Shown here one piece after another: positions 44,078 through 53,850 of a stretch of DNA of 64,000 nt. The DNA is from a virus. The stretch is from positions 1 to 64,000 of IMG/VR virus record IMGVR_UViG_3300042691_014085. The stretch is one strand, 5' to 3'. The notes below the pieces were generated by a model. It saw only the letters and a program-made list of their open reading frames with translations, ran no database searches and was not told the origin of the DNA. Position 1 is the first letter of the stretch; every line of letters starts with the position of its first letter. A program made the position numbers and the translations under genes.

Positions 44078-45850
44078 TTATATTAGTTTATATTCGTCTA
44101 GAAAGTCCATAACGTCGTCAGGAATTTCCTTGTCCAATTCTACCATACCCTTATTTTGTTCTGCAAGTCGGGAGGCAGAAGACCATGTATGGACTTCTAT
44201 TTCTATGTTAGAGTCTCTACTTGTATGCGATATAGCTCCAAATACCGCTCCGCATACAGCATCTGCTAAGTCCTTAGATTTCTTTCTAGGGTGATCTACT
44301 CTTTTGCCATTATCTGTTATCTTTAGTTCAGACATTTCTTCTAATAGAATTGGCAGCATTGGCATTGCAACACGCTCTTCGTATATCATCATAGCAAGAT
44401 CTTCGTAGTGTTTTTTAGCTACCGAAACAGTATCAGTTCTCATGCCTACTGCTTTTAATTCTTGTTGTATATCAAATGATTGCCATCGGTCAAATGTAAC
44501 CATTCCAACATTAAAACCTTCTCTACGAAGATTCATAATCCATTTTTTAACTTCTGATAAATCAACTGGGCCTTCTATCTTAGGTTCCCACCAAGCTACA
44601 GCATCAACAACAACTACAGGAGCTACCTGTTCGTAATCTTTTATTACTTGAATGTTTACCCATCGTTCAACATGTGCAATAGCAACAGCGCACTTGTCAT
44701 GTTTTTGAGCAAGGTCAGCATGAATATAATATGTTTTATCTGGATCTGGCTTAAAGTTTGAATCAAAACGTCTGTGATTATCCAATGGATTTCTAAGCGT
44801 CATACACTTTTCCAACTTATCTCTTTGCTTAAAGAATGCATCAGAAGAGTATGTTGGAGTACAAAGGAATCTCATCATTGCATCTCCAGGATCTGTCAAA
44901 AATGCAATCTTAAAATCATCAATCTTTCTAGTAGGATTTACTTCCCATGTTGGACGTTTTAGTGCAAACATTCTAGGATATTTGTATGATTTTATATGAT
45001 CTTCTTCCCAAACAATTTCAAATTCATTGTCTGGTCCTTCTGGCAACTCTTCATTAATAACAAACTTATATCTACGTTCAAGAGTGTCTTTGTCCATAAT
45101 AACATCTTCATACCGCTTTGAAATAAAGTCACCTTGATATCGGGGAAATGAAAGAAGAACTACTTTGCCTAAATCAGGAAAACGAGAATCTACAGTACCA
45201 CGAAATGCTTTATAAATATTGTCAGCAGTTTTTCCTTGATCATTGCCAGTTCCAACCTCAGTAGCAAATCCAGATATTTCATCAAGTACTGCCATAAATA
45301 AATTTAGACCTTCATGTGACTCACGTTCTGAATGACCTGAATAAACAGTTATTGATTTATTAAAAGTAATTGAGTTTACTTTAGGATCATATTTTCCAGC
45401 AAACCACGGTGACTTTTCAATTTTATTTCTAAAACCTTTGAAGAAAACATTCTTTGCTTGTTCAGCGTTAATAGCGACATTGATAATGTCTATGGCATCT
45501 CCTGGTGGCTTTCCGAAATATCTGGCAGGATCTTTAAGACATAATAGTTTATACACAACATAAGCACAAGCAACGGTAGAAGTATGGTCTTTACCACTAC
45601 CCTTGCCAAGTTGAAGGATGATTTCATTTTTAGTATATTTGTCATAATGTCTTGCTCCTGCTTCTGTTCCCATCAGAATTTGTAGCTCAGGCTTACGATA
45701 TATTTGGCTCATGGCCTCAACTATTTCATACTGTATTTTAGATAGGGGTGGTTGTCCCAAATATTCTGAAGACTCAACAAATGTTACTACATCTACTGGC
45801 TTTTCTTCAAAATGATTATCTTCTAGCGCTTCAAGAAAATCATTGAACAT
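44078..45850 (-). CDS. terL: Terminase large subunit (TerL)
   Basis: 590 aa from the ATG at 45850 (a TTG at 45859 is possible). EIILQLGKGSGKDHTSTVAC holds the Walker A, NLFMAVLDEISGF the Walker B/catalytic Glu, and IHADLAQKHDKCAVAI begins the RNase H-like nuclease domain. Length fits headful- or cos-type enzymes. It motors DNA into the capsid. Overlaps the putative small-subunit gene. Capsid, portal and protease genes are not seen in this window. Confidence 0.9.
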   Translation of the reverse strand: MFNDFLEALEDNHFEEKPVDVVTFVESSEYLGQPPLSKIQYEIVEAMSQIYRKPELQILMGTEAGARHYDKYTKNEIILQLGKGSGKDHTSTVACAYVVYKLLCLKDPARYFGKPPGDAIDIINVAINAEQAKNVFFKGFRNKIEKSPWFAGKYDPKVNSITFNKSITVYSGHSERESHEGLNLFMAVLDEISGFATEVGTGNDQGKTADNIYKAFRGTVDSRFPDLGKVVLLSFPRYQGDFISKRYEDVIMDKDTLERRYKFVINEELPEGPDNEFEIVWEEDHIKSYKYPRMFALKRPTWEVNPTRKIDDFKIAFLTDPGDAMMRFLCTPTYSSDAFFKQRDKLEKCMTLRNPLDNHRRFDSNFKPDPDKTYYIHADLAQKHDKCAVAIAHVERWVNIQVIKDYEQVAPVVVVDAVAWWEPKIEGPVDLSEVKKWIMNLRREGFNVGMVTFDRWQSFDIQQELKAVGMRTDTVSVAKKHYEDLAMMIYEERVAMPMLPILLEEMSELKITDNGKRVDHPRKKSKDLADAVCGAVFGAISHTSRDSNIEIEVHTWSSASRLAEQNKGMVELDKEIPDDVMDFLDEYKLI

Positions 45851-46379
45851 CGTGGACAACTGTAATCACTTCACCTTCTCTGGCAATACTTGACAGCCTT
45901 TGCATAATAAGATCTCTAACCTCTGGATGTGATGATGCAATGTCTTTTAGGATATTAACCAATACCTCTTGTCTTTTTTCTATCTCAACCATCTCTTCTG
46001 CTAGTTCTTTATTTTCTAATAAGCCTGCCTTTTGTAACATATCAATACGCTTAGATTCAATATCCATTACAAGTTTAATACCAGCAGTTTTTGCATTTAG
46101 ATTTGCTGTAGTTGTAGCATCCTCAATAACTTCATATGCTTTGGTAATAAGCTTATTGTAATGTGCATCTGCTCCAGCTAATGCCTCTTTAGCTCTAGCA
46201 CGAATTGCACTATTATCTGAAGCCATACGCTTCCACTCATCAAGATGGGCAACAACACGAGTCCTCGGCATACCCAAATCTTTAGAGATTCTGGTAGCAT
46301 CATTACCTTTTAAATATTCTTCTACAACACGGTTTACTTCATCAAGATGATTAATAAGTTCTACCTCAGTGTTTGTCAT
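45840..46379 (-). CDS. Probable terminase small subunit
   Basis: 179 aa. A helix-turn-helix segment (GNDATRISKDLGMPRTRVVAHLDEWKRM) followed by long helices suits TerS; position next to TerL is the main evidence. It would recognise the packaging site. Not a sequence match I can be sure of. Confidence 0.7.
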   Translation of the reverse strand: MTNTEVELINHLDEVNRVVEEYLKGNDATRISKDLGMPRTRVVAHLDEWKRMASDNSAIRARAKEALAGADAHYNKLITKAYEVIEDATTTANLNAKTAGIKLVMDIESKRIDMLQKAGLLENKELAEEMVEIEKRQEVLVNILKDIASSHPEVRDLIMQRLSSIAREGEVITVVHDVQ

Positions 46380-46611
46380 AAATTCCCTCTAATCTTTTAA
46401 TTTCATCTTGTATATAAAAGATTGCCTTTTTAAGATCTTCTATTTGCGTATCTTCATTTTTTAGACCTGCTCTCCAAAGATACTTAAATGCATTGCCAAC
46501 ATTAAAATTACGATGACGAGTAATTTGAATACACTCAACACCAGACGGATCTGAAGTATAGTGAGTAGGATGATTTACCTGATCAACGGTAATATTAAAC
46601 TTTTCTGTCAT
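46366..46611 (-). CDS. DUF3310 protein
   Basis: 81 aa. VNHPTHYTSDPSGVECIQ, NFNVGNAFKYLWRAG and LKKAIFYIQDEI match DUF3310 (SaV-like), once called a nucleotide kinase; that activity is unproven. Overlaps TerS by 14 bases. Confidence 0.85.
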   Translation of the reverse strand: MTEKFNITVDQVNHPTHYTSDPSGVECIQITRHRNFNVGNAFKYLWRAGLKNEDTQIEDLKKAIFYIQDEIKRLEGIYDKH

Positions 46612-46763
46612 CTTTTTGATTTCCTTAATCCAAATTTAGCAAGGTAAACGTATATTGTTTCTAGGCTTGCCCCACACTCTTTCGCTATCTCTTGTGGAGT
46701 CTTTTTATCCATAACATATCGTTTACGAAGCCAGGATTCATTTGTATATAGTTTAGCAGCCAT
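46608..46763 (-). CDS. HTH-type microprotein (51 aa)
   Basis: ESWLRKRYVMDKKTPQEIAKE then CGASLETIYVYLAKFGLRK is a clear helix-turn-helix, as in resolvase or sigma-4 domains. Overlaps DUF3310. Possible regulator or second DNA-binding packaging factor. Confidence 0.65.
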   Translation of the reverse strand: MAAKLYTNESWLRKRYVMDKKTPQEIAKECGASLETIYVYLAKFGLRKSKR

Positions 46764-46765
46764 AT

Positions 46766-47338
46766 CTAATCCTTGTCAAACTTAATAGCTTTTTCCCAAT
46801 TATGTATTGCCCAATGACCTATGCCACAGGCATCTGCAACATCGTTATCATCTATTTTTTTATCATAGATAATATCAATAAGTTTTGAAGTTCTTTCTTT
46901 TCTAATATTTCTTTCATAAGATTTATACCAAGAATCAGATTTTCCTGGGTTTGCAGACCTTATTGATATCTGCTCTTCTTTTGTAAGTCTTTTATTTCCC
47001 AGATAGTTTTGCCATGTAATTGGGGATACTCTGCCTATTTGATTTATTCCAGTCAATCCAATACCGCCAATAATTGCACCTTGTACCATTGCAAGATCTG
47101 CTGCAGTTTTGGGGGAATTCATAAACACCGTATGCTCAATAACTACTGCATCTATATTATATAATCTAAAAAATGCCCTAGTTTTTGCAGTAGCATCAAT
47201 AATTTTTTCATATATGTTATGTCCAAAAAATGCTACCTTGCCAGTTGTTGATAGCTTGTCATCAGCAAAAATAGCAAAAGCAATTGTATTTGTACTAGCA
47301 TCAATAGCACAAATATTTTTAGGTTTAATCTTGTTCAT
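46766..47338 (-). CDS. RuvC-like Holliday junction resolvase
   Basis: 190 aa from the ATG at 47338. NICAIDASTNTIAFAIF is the RNase-H/RuvC strand with the first acid; AVVIEHTVFMNSPKTA has the second; NDVADACGIGHW gives the final DD motif. It resolves branched DNA before packaging. TTG at 47344 is the alternative start. Confidence 0.8.
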   Translation of the reverse strand: MNKIKPKNICAIDASTNTIAFAIFADDKLSTTGKVAFFGHNIYEKIIDATAKTRAFFRLYNIDAVVIEHTVFMNSPKTAADLAMVQGAIIGGIGLTGINQIGRVSPITWQNYLGNKRLTKEEQISIRSANPGKSDSWYKSYERNIRKERTSKLIDIIYDKKIDDNDVADACGIGHWAIHNWEKAIKFDKD

Positions 47339-47621
47339 AATCAAAATATCCTTTAATTTGCTTTAGCATTTTATTAACTTCTTTTTGTACAACATTACAG
47401 TTTGAGCAGAATCCTTCATCATTATATATTGATAAATTAACTCCGCACCCTCCAAGACATTTTCTTACTTTGCCTTTTCTTTTTAATCTTTTTGTTACTT
47501 GGTATCTCTCTGCAATTTTTTCTTTGGTTGCAATATCTCTACATTCATCTGAACAGTAAACCTGATAGCTTACCTTAGGACGAAAATATGTTTCACAATC
47601 AAATCTATTACAGAGTTTCAC
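47325..47621 (-). CDS. Double zinc-finger protein (98 aa)
   Basis: MKLCNRFDCETYFRP, YCSDECRDIATKEK form one Cys4 site and CLGGCGVN ... FCSNCNVV another, with basic residues between. Such proteins bind DNA or act with nucleases. GTG start after GGAGGAATT. Overlaps RuvC-like gene. Confidence 0.6.
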   Translation of the reverse strand: MKLCNRFDCETYFRPKVSYQVYCSDECRDIATKEKIAERYQVTKRLKRKGKVRKCLGGCGVNLSIYNDEGFCSNCNVVQKEVNKMLKQIKGYFDYEQD

Positions 47622-48441
47622 TCAATTCCTCCAAGGAAGCAATCTTAATTACTCCAGTGCCTGCTTCAACACATGCTTCTCTTACTGGGCAACCTTTACA
47701 AATCTTAGAGTTATTGCGATAATTTTTTATTGGAAGTTGCTGATCTTTCCAAGCTTGTCTAACTTCTCGCATCCAACTAAAAGCATTTTCAATCCATTGT
47801 TTATATCCATCATTTACTTCAACTGGAATAACCATAAGGTCATGTGTGTTTTTATTTTCATATATCAAAACACCCTTTGCCTTTTTTAATACCTTCATAT
47901 ATATTAATAGCTGTATTAAGTGTCCTGTCTTTGGTTTATTTGTTTTCTTACGATACTCATAGGCTTCACTCATCATTGTTTTAATTTCACCAACGATTTC
48001 TTCGCCTTCCCAATTAATCATGGCATCGCCATAACCAAAGATTGGCGGATCATCAGATATTACCTTAAACTCTGTTGTCTTTTCATTTTTATCATTGATA
48101 TATTCTTTTGCAACTCCAGCATCCAGCATTGCTTGTTGAATTCTGTCATGAGACATAGTTCCAGATTGCATATTTGCTGCACCATAAGCGTCTGTATCAT
48201 CTTGAAACACTGCCCCATTAAAAGCAATATACCAGTATCTTGGGCATTCTCCGTGTGAGTATGCAATTTGAGAAGGGGCAAACGCTTTCTTTTTCATATG
48301 CTTTGGGCCACGAGAAATAGTATATCCAGATTTAATCTTCTCAATTAATTGATCTGAATCTATAATTTTATCTTGTTTCTTTTTTATATTTTTGCTGTCT
48401 GATTCCTTAAGCATTACCTGCTTTAATAAATTTTTTGTCAT
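47608..48441 (-). CDS. Cas4/RecB-like PD-(D/E)xK exonuclease
   Basis: 277 aa. GYGDAMINWEGEEIVGEIKT gives the D ... E-x-K nuclease core; GHLIQLLIYMKVLK the QxxxY motif; KICKGCPVREACVEAG the C-terminal Cys cluster, three Cys there plus one earlier for a possible Fe-S. Cas4-like nucleases make 3' overhangs and serve recombination. Start follows AAAGGAATATA. Confidence 0.8.
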   Translation of the reverse strand: MTKNLLKQVMLKESDSKNIKKKQDKIIDSDQLIEKIKSGYTISRGPKHMKKKAFAPSQIAYSHGECPRYWYIAFNGAVFQDDTDAYGAANMQSGTMSHDRIQQAMLDAGVAKEYINDKNEKTTEFKVISDDPPIFGYGDAMINWEGEEIVGEIKTMMSEAYEYRKKTNKPKTGHLIQLLIYMKVLKKAKGVLIYENKNTHDLMVIPVEVNDGYKQWIENAFSWMREVRQAWKDQQLPIKNYRNNSKICKGCPVREACVEAGTGVIKIASLEELSETL

Positions 48442-48474
48442 TATATTCCTTTTGTTATATATAAGTATATCAGA

Positions 48475-48789
48475 CTAGCGCATTATATACTTGAGAGCTG
48501 ACACCAAATTGTTGATTGACTCTGCTGCAGTATAGTATATATTTTTCTTTGCCCTGTCATTTTTATCTACATTTGCCATCCAAGTAGCTCTGAATGCCAT
48601 TTTTGATGCGATGGCTTGTAGTCTAACGATCTCTAATGTTGCCACATTCATAGGAATATCTGGCTTTATAATAAGCTTTGCTATCATGGTAAGAGCAGTA
48701 GTCAATTCTTCATCATTCATAAACTCTGCAATTTCAGATAAACCATTAACCATTTCTAACGTTGTTTTAGACTGTTCGTTATTATCCAT
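48475..48789 (-). CDS. Hypothetical helical protein (104 aa)
   Basis: Entirely helical (VATLEIVRLQAIASKMAFRATWM). GGGGAATATA before the ATG. Such a protein lies near RecA/Cas4-like genes in several actinophages. Function unknown. Confidence 0.6.
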   Translation of the reverse strand: MDNNEQSKTTLEMVNGLSEIAEFMNDEELTTALTMIAKLIIKPDIPMNVATLEIVRLQAIASKMAFRATWMANVDKNDRAKKNIYYTAAESINNLVSALKYIMR

Positions 48790-49072
48790 TATATTCCCCT
48801 AACATATTTTCTAAAATTCCTACTTCTATAATTGCAAGACGAGTTTTTATTCCGCTATCGCCTAATACTACAACTATGGCTGGATCATTTCCATTCTTAA
48901 TAGCATCAGTAGTTGCTTTTGCCCAAACATCTTTATTAAGAGTAAATGACTTTGAATTTTCTTTAAAATCTACCGTAAAGTTTTCCCAAGTAGCATCACC
49001 TTTCTTGGTATTTCTACCAGAATTTTTATGCTGCTTAGCCCCCAACCTTTTACTCTCGTTCTTTTCGCTCAT
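48782..49072 (-). CDS. Possible small nuclease-like protein (96 aa)
   Basis: The ATG at 49072 is chosen; 49096 is possible. RLGAKQHKNSGRNTKKGDATW, NFTVDFKENSKSFTL, then IVVVLGDSGIKTRLAIIE looks like a compact restriction-like fold (Hjc-type), with D-x-K-E in the core. Tentative. Confidence 0.5.
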   Translation of the reverse strand: MSEKNESKRLGAKQHKNSGRNTKKGDATWENFTVDFKENSKSFTLNKDVWAKATTDAIKNGNDPAIVVVLGDSGIKTRLAIIEVGILENMLGEYNG

Positions 49073-49241
49073 AATCCTTTTTCTTTTTATATCCAACAGT
49101 ATAAAGTTGGCTTTTAGATAAATGTTTTTTACTACATATCCAAGTAGATTCTCCAGTTGCTGGATAAACCCTACATGTTTTAACTTCTTCCCCGCAAGTT
49201 CTACATGGAAACTTACCAGGATAGGTTGTATAGTTAGACAT
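49050..49241 (-). CDS. Zinc-ribbon protein (63 aa)
   Basis: FPCRTCGEEVKTCRVYPATG then WICSKKH gives four metal ligands, followed by a highly basic tail (YKKKKDYERKERE). Overlaps RecA by 8 bases. DNA-binding role plausible. Confidence 0.6.
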   Translation of the reverse strand: MSNYTTYPGKFPCRTCGEEVKTCRVYPATGESTWICSKKHLSKSQLYTVGYKKKKDYERKERE

Positions 49242-50250
49242 TCATAACCTTGGACCTAATAGAATCTTGAAGGTTCAAATCTTCTTTAACTCTATTTACA
49301 AAAGCTTCTCTGCCTTGAACCTTTGTTCCATCTTCTAGATTATACCATGCCCCAGTTCTAGAAACAATGCCCATTAGCTCTGCCGTGTCAACAAGATCGC
49401 CGATAGAATCAACACCCACGCCATCGCCTCTAAAATAAAAATCATACTCGCCACCTTGAAAAGCAGGGGAAGTTTTAGAAAATTGTAGCTCCCATCTAAC
49501 TTTTCTTCCAATCTTTTCTTCAATTAATTTATCTCCAATCGCAATCTTTCCTTTAATCGCTTGGTTTTCGGATTCAGAAGAAAATAGCTTAACAACAGTT
49601 GAGGAATAAAACTTAGTAGCCTGACCACCAGTAGGCTGCTGGCTAGTATACATAGCATTAATATTATTACGAGACTGAGAAATAAGGATAAGCAAAGTTG
49701 GCTTAACTTTATTGTTTGCATAGTTAAGCATTTTCCATGCATTGCTAAAGTCTCTAGATTCTGCACCGATTTGTTTTGTGTTCTCCAACTGTTTGAGTTC
49801 ATCTGAATCCTTTTCAAAATAAATTGCAGGAAGAAGAGACGTAATAGAATCTACTACGATAAGATCAACACCAGCCTCCATAAGGTTTACGCCTACATCA
49901 ACCATTTCATTGATTGTTCTAGCCTGAGAAACAATAAGCTTTGATGTATCTACTCCAAGCTTTTCTGCCCAGTCTTTGTCATAAGACATTTCTCCATCTA
50001 TCCAAGCACAAACCTTTCCTTCTTTTTGTGCCAAAGCGATTGTTTGCAAGCATAGTGAAGATTTTGCACTTGATTTACTACCCCAGATAAGGACTTGACG
50101 ACCATACGGCAAACCACCATTCAGTGCTCTATTTAATCCAAAGCTTGGGGTTGCTGCGTATTCTGTTTTAGGAACAGCATCTCCAACTAATATGCTTTTC
50201 CTCAACTTAGGATTTAATTGTGCTAAAACATCTTCTACATTTACTACCAC
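49234..50250 (-). CDS. recA: RecA-family recombinase
   Basis: 338 aa, full RecA length. GSKSSAKSSLCLQTIA is the Walker A (divergent from GPESSGKT), VCAWIDGEMSYDKDWAEKLG the MAW-like strand, LIVVDSITSLLP Walker B, and LLILISQSRNN the L1/L2 neighbour. It carries out strand exchange and may help late replication. GTG start overlaps the MazG-like stop (TAGTG). Confidence 0.92.
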   Translation of the reverse strand: MVVNVEDVLAQLNPKLRKSILVGDAVPKTEYAATPSFGLNRALNGGLPYGRQVLIWGSKSSAKSSLCLQTIALAQKEGKVCAWIDGEMSYDKDWAEKLGVDTSKLIVSQARTINEMVDVGVNLMEAGVDLIVVDSITSLLPAIYFEKDSDELKQLENTKQIGAESRDFSNAWKMLNYANNKVKPTLLILISQSRNNINAMYTSQQPTGGQATKFYSSTVVKLFSSESENQAIKGKIAIGDKLIEEKIGRKVRWELQFSKTSPAFQGGEYDFYFRGDGVGVDSIGDLVDTAELMGIVSRTGAWYNLEDGTKVQGREAFVNRVKEDLNLQDSIRSKVMNV

Positions 50251-50567
50251 TAGAATCTTACTCCGTGCTTCTTTGGTCTATTGGAGTTTATCTCCATCTT
50301 TTCTTTAATTGCATAATCAAGAGACTTTTTCATATACCCTGCATCTACCATACCAGCATAAAGATCAAGGGTACGAATAATAATATCTGCAAACTCATCA
50401 GACAGCTTATCTGGATCCATGTCTTTACGAACAACTTCCATTGCCTCTACAACCTCTGAAACAATCATCATCATTTGTTTTGCTACAAATATTTCATCTG
50501 CTGGTCTATCCCAAAAACCTTTTGCCTTTGCATTGTCGTGTATTTGTTCTGCTAGTTCATCAAACAC
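50250..50567 (-). CDS. MazG-like nucleotide pyrophosphohydrolase
   Basis: 105 aa. MIVSEVVEAMEVVRKD supplies E-x3-E and DKLSDEFADIIIRTLDLYAG the E-x2-D pair of all-alpha NTP-PPases. It hydrolyses NTPs or (p)ppGpp-like compounds. GTG start overlaps the end of DnaE. Confidence 0.85.
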   Translation of the reverse strand: MFDELAEQIHDNAKAKGFWDRPADEIFVAKQMMMIVSEVVEAMEVVRKDMDPDKLSDEFADIIIRTLDLYAGMVDAGYMKKSLDYAIKEKMEINSNRPKKHGVRF

Positions 50568-53500
50568 TTACTACATCCTCCATTATCACTGTGCCATCTT
50601 TTGTTTTACCCAAACTAAACTTATAAATATTTCCAGCTTGTACATGCATATATGCTTTTGGAAATGCTGTAGGAAATACAGTTATTGCATGCAATTCTCT
50701 ACCAGAATCTGCCACTGTAAGAGATGCCATCTTCTTACCAGCCTTAGTGACTCTAGGCTTAAACGAAACAACAAACATCTCATCATCTTTATATGGCAAC
50801 ATCTTATAGTTTAAAAACTTTATCAAAGCATCGGAAGAATTATGTACTTCATCAACAGGTACTGCAGAAACAACCCTATTATCATTTGCAAGAATGATAT
50901 AAGTGCGACCAGCCTCAATAGCGGTGTTTTCATCGTCAAATATACCGACAGAGCCAGTTTTGTCCAGAACTTCAACTCTTGACCATCCTTTAGATCTCTT
51001 AATTGATTTTACCATACCCATTAAAATGAATGCACCCTTTTCCTCATATTCTTCAATGTCGTTAAGGTATGCGTGATAATGCTGTGGTATTGGCATATTA
51101 AACTCAGGAAGATTTAAGTAGTCATATAGGTTTTCTCTAACCTTCTCTGGATTAGATGGATTGTCATTAAATGTAAGCGCACCTACGGCATTCATGGCCT
51201 GTAGTGCACGAGAATTTACACCATTGCCTTTTGTAAAAGTAAATTCCTCTACTTCTTTGTATGAGCTAAATGGACGAGCAGCAATATACCTGTCAGCAAT
51301 AGTATCAGAGATGTACTTAATGGCAGAAAGACCGAATCTAATACCCTTACCTTCAATTTTAAAATCTTTATCCGAATCATTAATATGAGGCAACTTAATT
51401 GGAATGCCCATTCTTTTCGCTTCAATCAAATATTCCGTTCTCGTGTCTTTATCCTTCTCATTCTTGAGAAGTGAATACATAAACTCTATTGGGTAGTGGT
51501 ATTTGAGCCACGCTGTCCAGTAAGAGAGCGTAGAGTAAGCAACCGCATGAGACTTGTTGAACGAGTACCCCGCATGTGCCTCAAAATCATGCCACAAATC
51601 CAGAGCGGCATTAGGAGCAATATAAGCAGAAGCGCCCTTAACAAACTTGTCCTGGAATGCATTGAACTCTCTGGCATCTTTTTTCTTACCAATAATCTTT
51701 CTTACCTTATCAGCCTCTGCCATTGTCATACCGCCAAGATGTACACAGGCTTGCATGACTTGCTCCTGATATAGGATACACCCATATGTATCTTCTGTGA
51801 ATTCCTTTAAAATTTGATGCATGTAGTCAATATTTTGTCTTCCATGCTTACGAGCAATATAATCTTTACCAATTGTATTCATAGCCCCTGGGCGAACCAA
51901 GGCATTGGATGCAGCAAGTTCAGAAAGATTATTTACTCTCATCTTGACAAGAAGATTTGTATATGGTGTTGCTTCGCATTGGAATACACCCTTGGTATAT
52001 CCATCTGAAAGCATTTGATAAACATTTTTATCATCCATATCAATATTCAGTAAATCAATCTTTTTGCCATGTCTTTCATCAATAATATCAATAGTATCTT
52101 TAAGAACACTAAGAGTCTTTAAACCTAAAGCATCAATTTTAATAAGACCTATGCGCTCTGCCTCTTCCATATCTACCGCCACTACAGGCATACGCTCATC
52201 AGATCCAGTCACACTTCTTGTTTCAAGTGGTGCGTGTTTAAAGATAGGTTCTTTGCTTGTAACAACTCCTGCAGCATGTACACCAGTTCCTCTAATGCGA
52301 CCACGAAGCTGATCTCCATAGTTTACGACCTCTGGATATTTTTCACGAAACCAGGCAGAATTCTTGGATGTACAAAAATCATCCCACGTATCAACTGTTT
52401 TTAAAACTTTGTTAACATCTGATAAAGGAATATTTAAAGCTCTAGAAACATCTCGTACAACACCTTTATCCTTAAACTCTAAAAATGTAGCAATAGATGC
52501 AACATGACGATATTGTTTAACAAGATAATCTTTTACCTCATCACGCCTTGAGTCTTGAATATCTGTATCAATATCTGGAAAGTCATTACGCTCTGGATTA
52601 ATAAATCGGAAGAATAGGAGATCATGTTCAATGGGATCAATATCTGTAATACCGATAAGGTAACACAAGAGTGATCCTGCAGATGATCCACGACCTGGAC
52701 CTACCATGATGCCTTCTTTTTTTGCCCAGTTAATCATATTACGGACTACAAGAAAGTACGGACCAAAATTCTTTTGATCAATAATGTCTAGTTCTTCATT
52801 AAGTCTAGTTTCATATATATCACTTCCAAGCCAATTAGATGTAAGCTTTTTTTCTTCCATTGCTTCCCAAGCAAGGTTTTTGAGTTCTTCCATAGGTTTA
52901 CGATATTGAACTGGTAGCAAATTAAGACCAGACTTAATATCATAATCTTCTACTTTGTTTGCAATCTCTAATGTACTAGCAAACATCTCGTCATTATCTA
53001 TACCCTGCTTTGCCATACATGCTTTCATTTCATCATATGACAAAAGGTGAATATCAAAAGATCTAAATGACATTTGACGATCTGCCCCATAAAGATAGTC
53101 AAGCCTGTCCATCATGTCTTTATGCTTTTGTGATTTATCATATGTAACATCTTTTTGTAATTTAGCATGCGTATTTAGGATAAGCATTAACTCTTGTATT
53201 TCTTTTTGGCTTGTATCTGAGTGATGACAGTCTGGTGTTACAACTATCTTTACACCCATGGACTTAGCTAAATCAATTAATCCTTTATTAACTCTTTCAG
53301 GATTATGAGGCATAACCTCAATATAGTAATCATCGCCAAATGTATTTTTAAACCACGCTATGTGCTTTTTAGCAATAGCAAGCTCATCTAGTTCTACCGC
53401 TTTTGCAATCCAGCCACTTAGGCAAGCAGATGTAACAATAATACCTTCTTTATATTTCTCTAATGTTTCAAAATCAAATCTTGGCTTACTAAAAAATCCT

Positions 53501-53847
53501 TCAGTCCAAGCAATCTCATTAATTTTATTTAGATTTTCTAAACCTTGTTGGTTCTTGGCAAGAAGAACTATATGATGATAGTTTTGATCTAATGGATCTG
53601 TTCTATCTGCCTTCGCCCTATTATCAAAGCGATTGCTTGTCATATAGCCTTCTATGCCAAGAATAGGTTTAATACCTGCTTCTTTCGCAAGACGATACAT
53701 TTCACGATGCCCAGAAAGCGTTCCATGATCTGTAATTGCAATTGCTGGCATTCCCAGCTCAAGTGCTCTTTTTACATATTCTTGCGGAGTAGCCACACCA
53801 TCCATCAATGAGTAATGAGTGTGGACATGAAGCCCAACATAGTTCAT
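50560..53847 (-). CDS. dnaE: DNA polymerase III alpha subunit (DnaE type)
   Basis: 1095 aa. PHP domain first (LHVHTHYSLMDGVATPQEYV, ITDHGTLSGH, metal ligands intact), then the Pol III palm (GPGRGSSAGSLLCYL, FPDIDTDIQDSRRDEV), fingers (KIDALGLKTLSV) and a C-terminal OB-like strand (GAFILMGMVKSIKRSKGW). A phage replicative polymerase of the bacterial C family is found mostly in larger actinophages and some others. It works with the helicase, primase and ssDNA-binding proteins just upstream. Confidence 0.95.
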   Translation of the reverse strand: MNYVGLHVHTHYSLMDGVATPQEYVKRALELGMPAIAITDHGTLSGHREMYRLAKEAGIKPILGIEGYMTSNRFDNRAKADRTDPLDQNYHHIVLLAKNQQGLENLNKINEIAWTEGFFSKPRFDFETLEKYKEGIIVTSACLSGWIAKAVELDELAIAKKHIAWFKNTFGDDYYIEVMPHNPERVNKGLIDLAKSMGVKIVVTPDCHHSDTSQKEIQELMLILNTHAKLQKDVTYDKSQKHKDMMDRLDYLYGADRQMSFRSFDIHLLSYDEMKACMAKQGIDNDEMFASTLEIANKVEDYDIKSGLNLLPVQYRKPMEELKNLAWEAMEEKKLTSNWLGSDIYETRLNEELDIIDQKNFGPYFLVVRNMINWAKKEGIMVGPGRGSSAGSLLCYLIGITDIDPIEHDLLFFRFINPERNDFPDIDTDIQDSRRDEVKDYLVKQYRHVASIATFLEFKDKGVVRDVSRALNIPLSDVNKVLKTVDTWDDFCTSKNSAWFREKYPEVVNYGDQLRGRIRGTGVHAAGVVTSKEPIFKHAPLETRSVTGSDERMPVVAVDMEEAERIGLIKIDALGLKTLSVLKDTIDIIDERHGKKIDLLNIDMDDKNVYQMLSDGYTKGVFQCEATPYTNLLVKMRVNNLSELAASNALVRPGAMNTIGKDYIARKHGRQNIDYMHQILKEFTEDTYGCILYQEQVMQACVHLGGMTMAEADKVRKIIGKKKDAREFNAFQDKFVKGASAYIAPNAALDLWHDFEAHAGYSFNKSHAVAYSTLSYWTAWLKYHYPIEFMYSLLKNEKDKDTRTEYLIEAKRMGIPIKLPHINDSDKDFKIEGKGIRFGLSAIKYISDTIADRYIAARPFSSYKEVEEFTFTKGNGVNSRALQAMNAVGALTFNDNPSNPEKVRENLYDYLNLPEFNMPIPQHYHAYLNDIEEYEEKGAFILMGMVKSIKRSKGWSRVEVLDKTGSVGIFDDENTAIEAGRTYIILANDNRVVSAVPVDEVHNSSDALIKFLNYKMLPYKDDEMFVVSFKPRVTKAGKKMASLTVADSGRELHAITVFPTAFPKAYMHVQAGNIYKFSLGKTKDGTVIMEDVVSV

Positions 53848-53850
53848 ATA

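Noticed and set aside
43899-44294. Plus-strand 131-codon frame opposite the terminase/secreted protein junction
   Set aside because: Crosses two well-supported minus genes and has no start signals.
47608-48441. Cas4-like nuclease as evidence for a CRISPR system
   Set aside because: No cas1/cas2 or repeat array is present; neighbours are RecA, RuvC-like and zinc proteins, typical of phage recombination.
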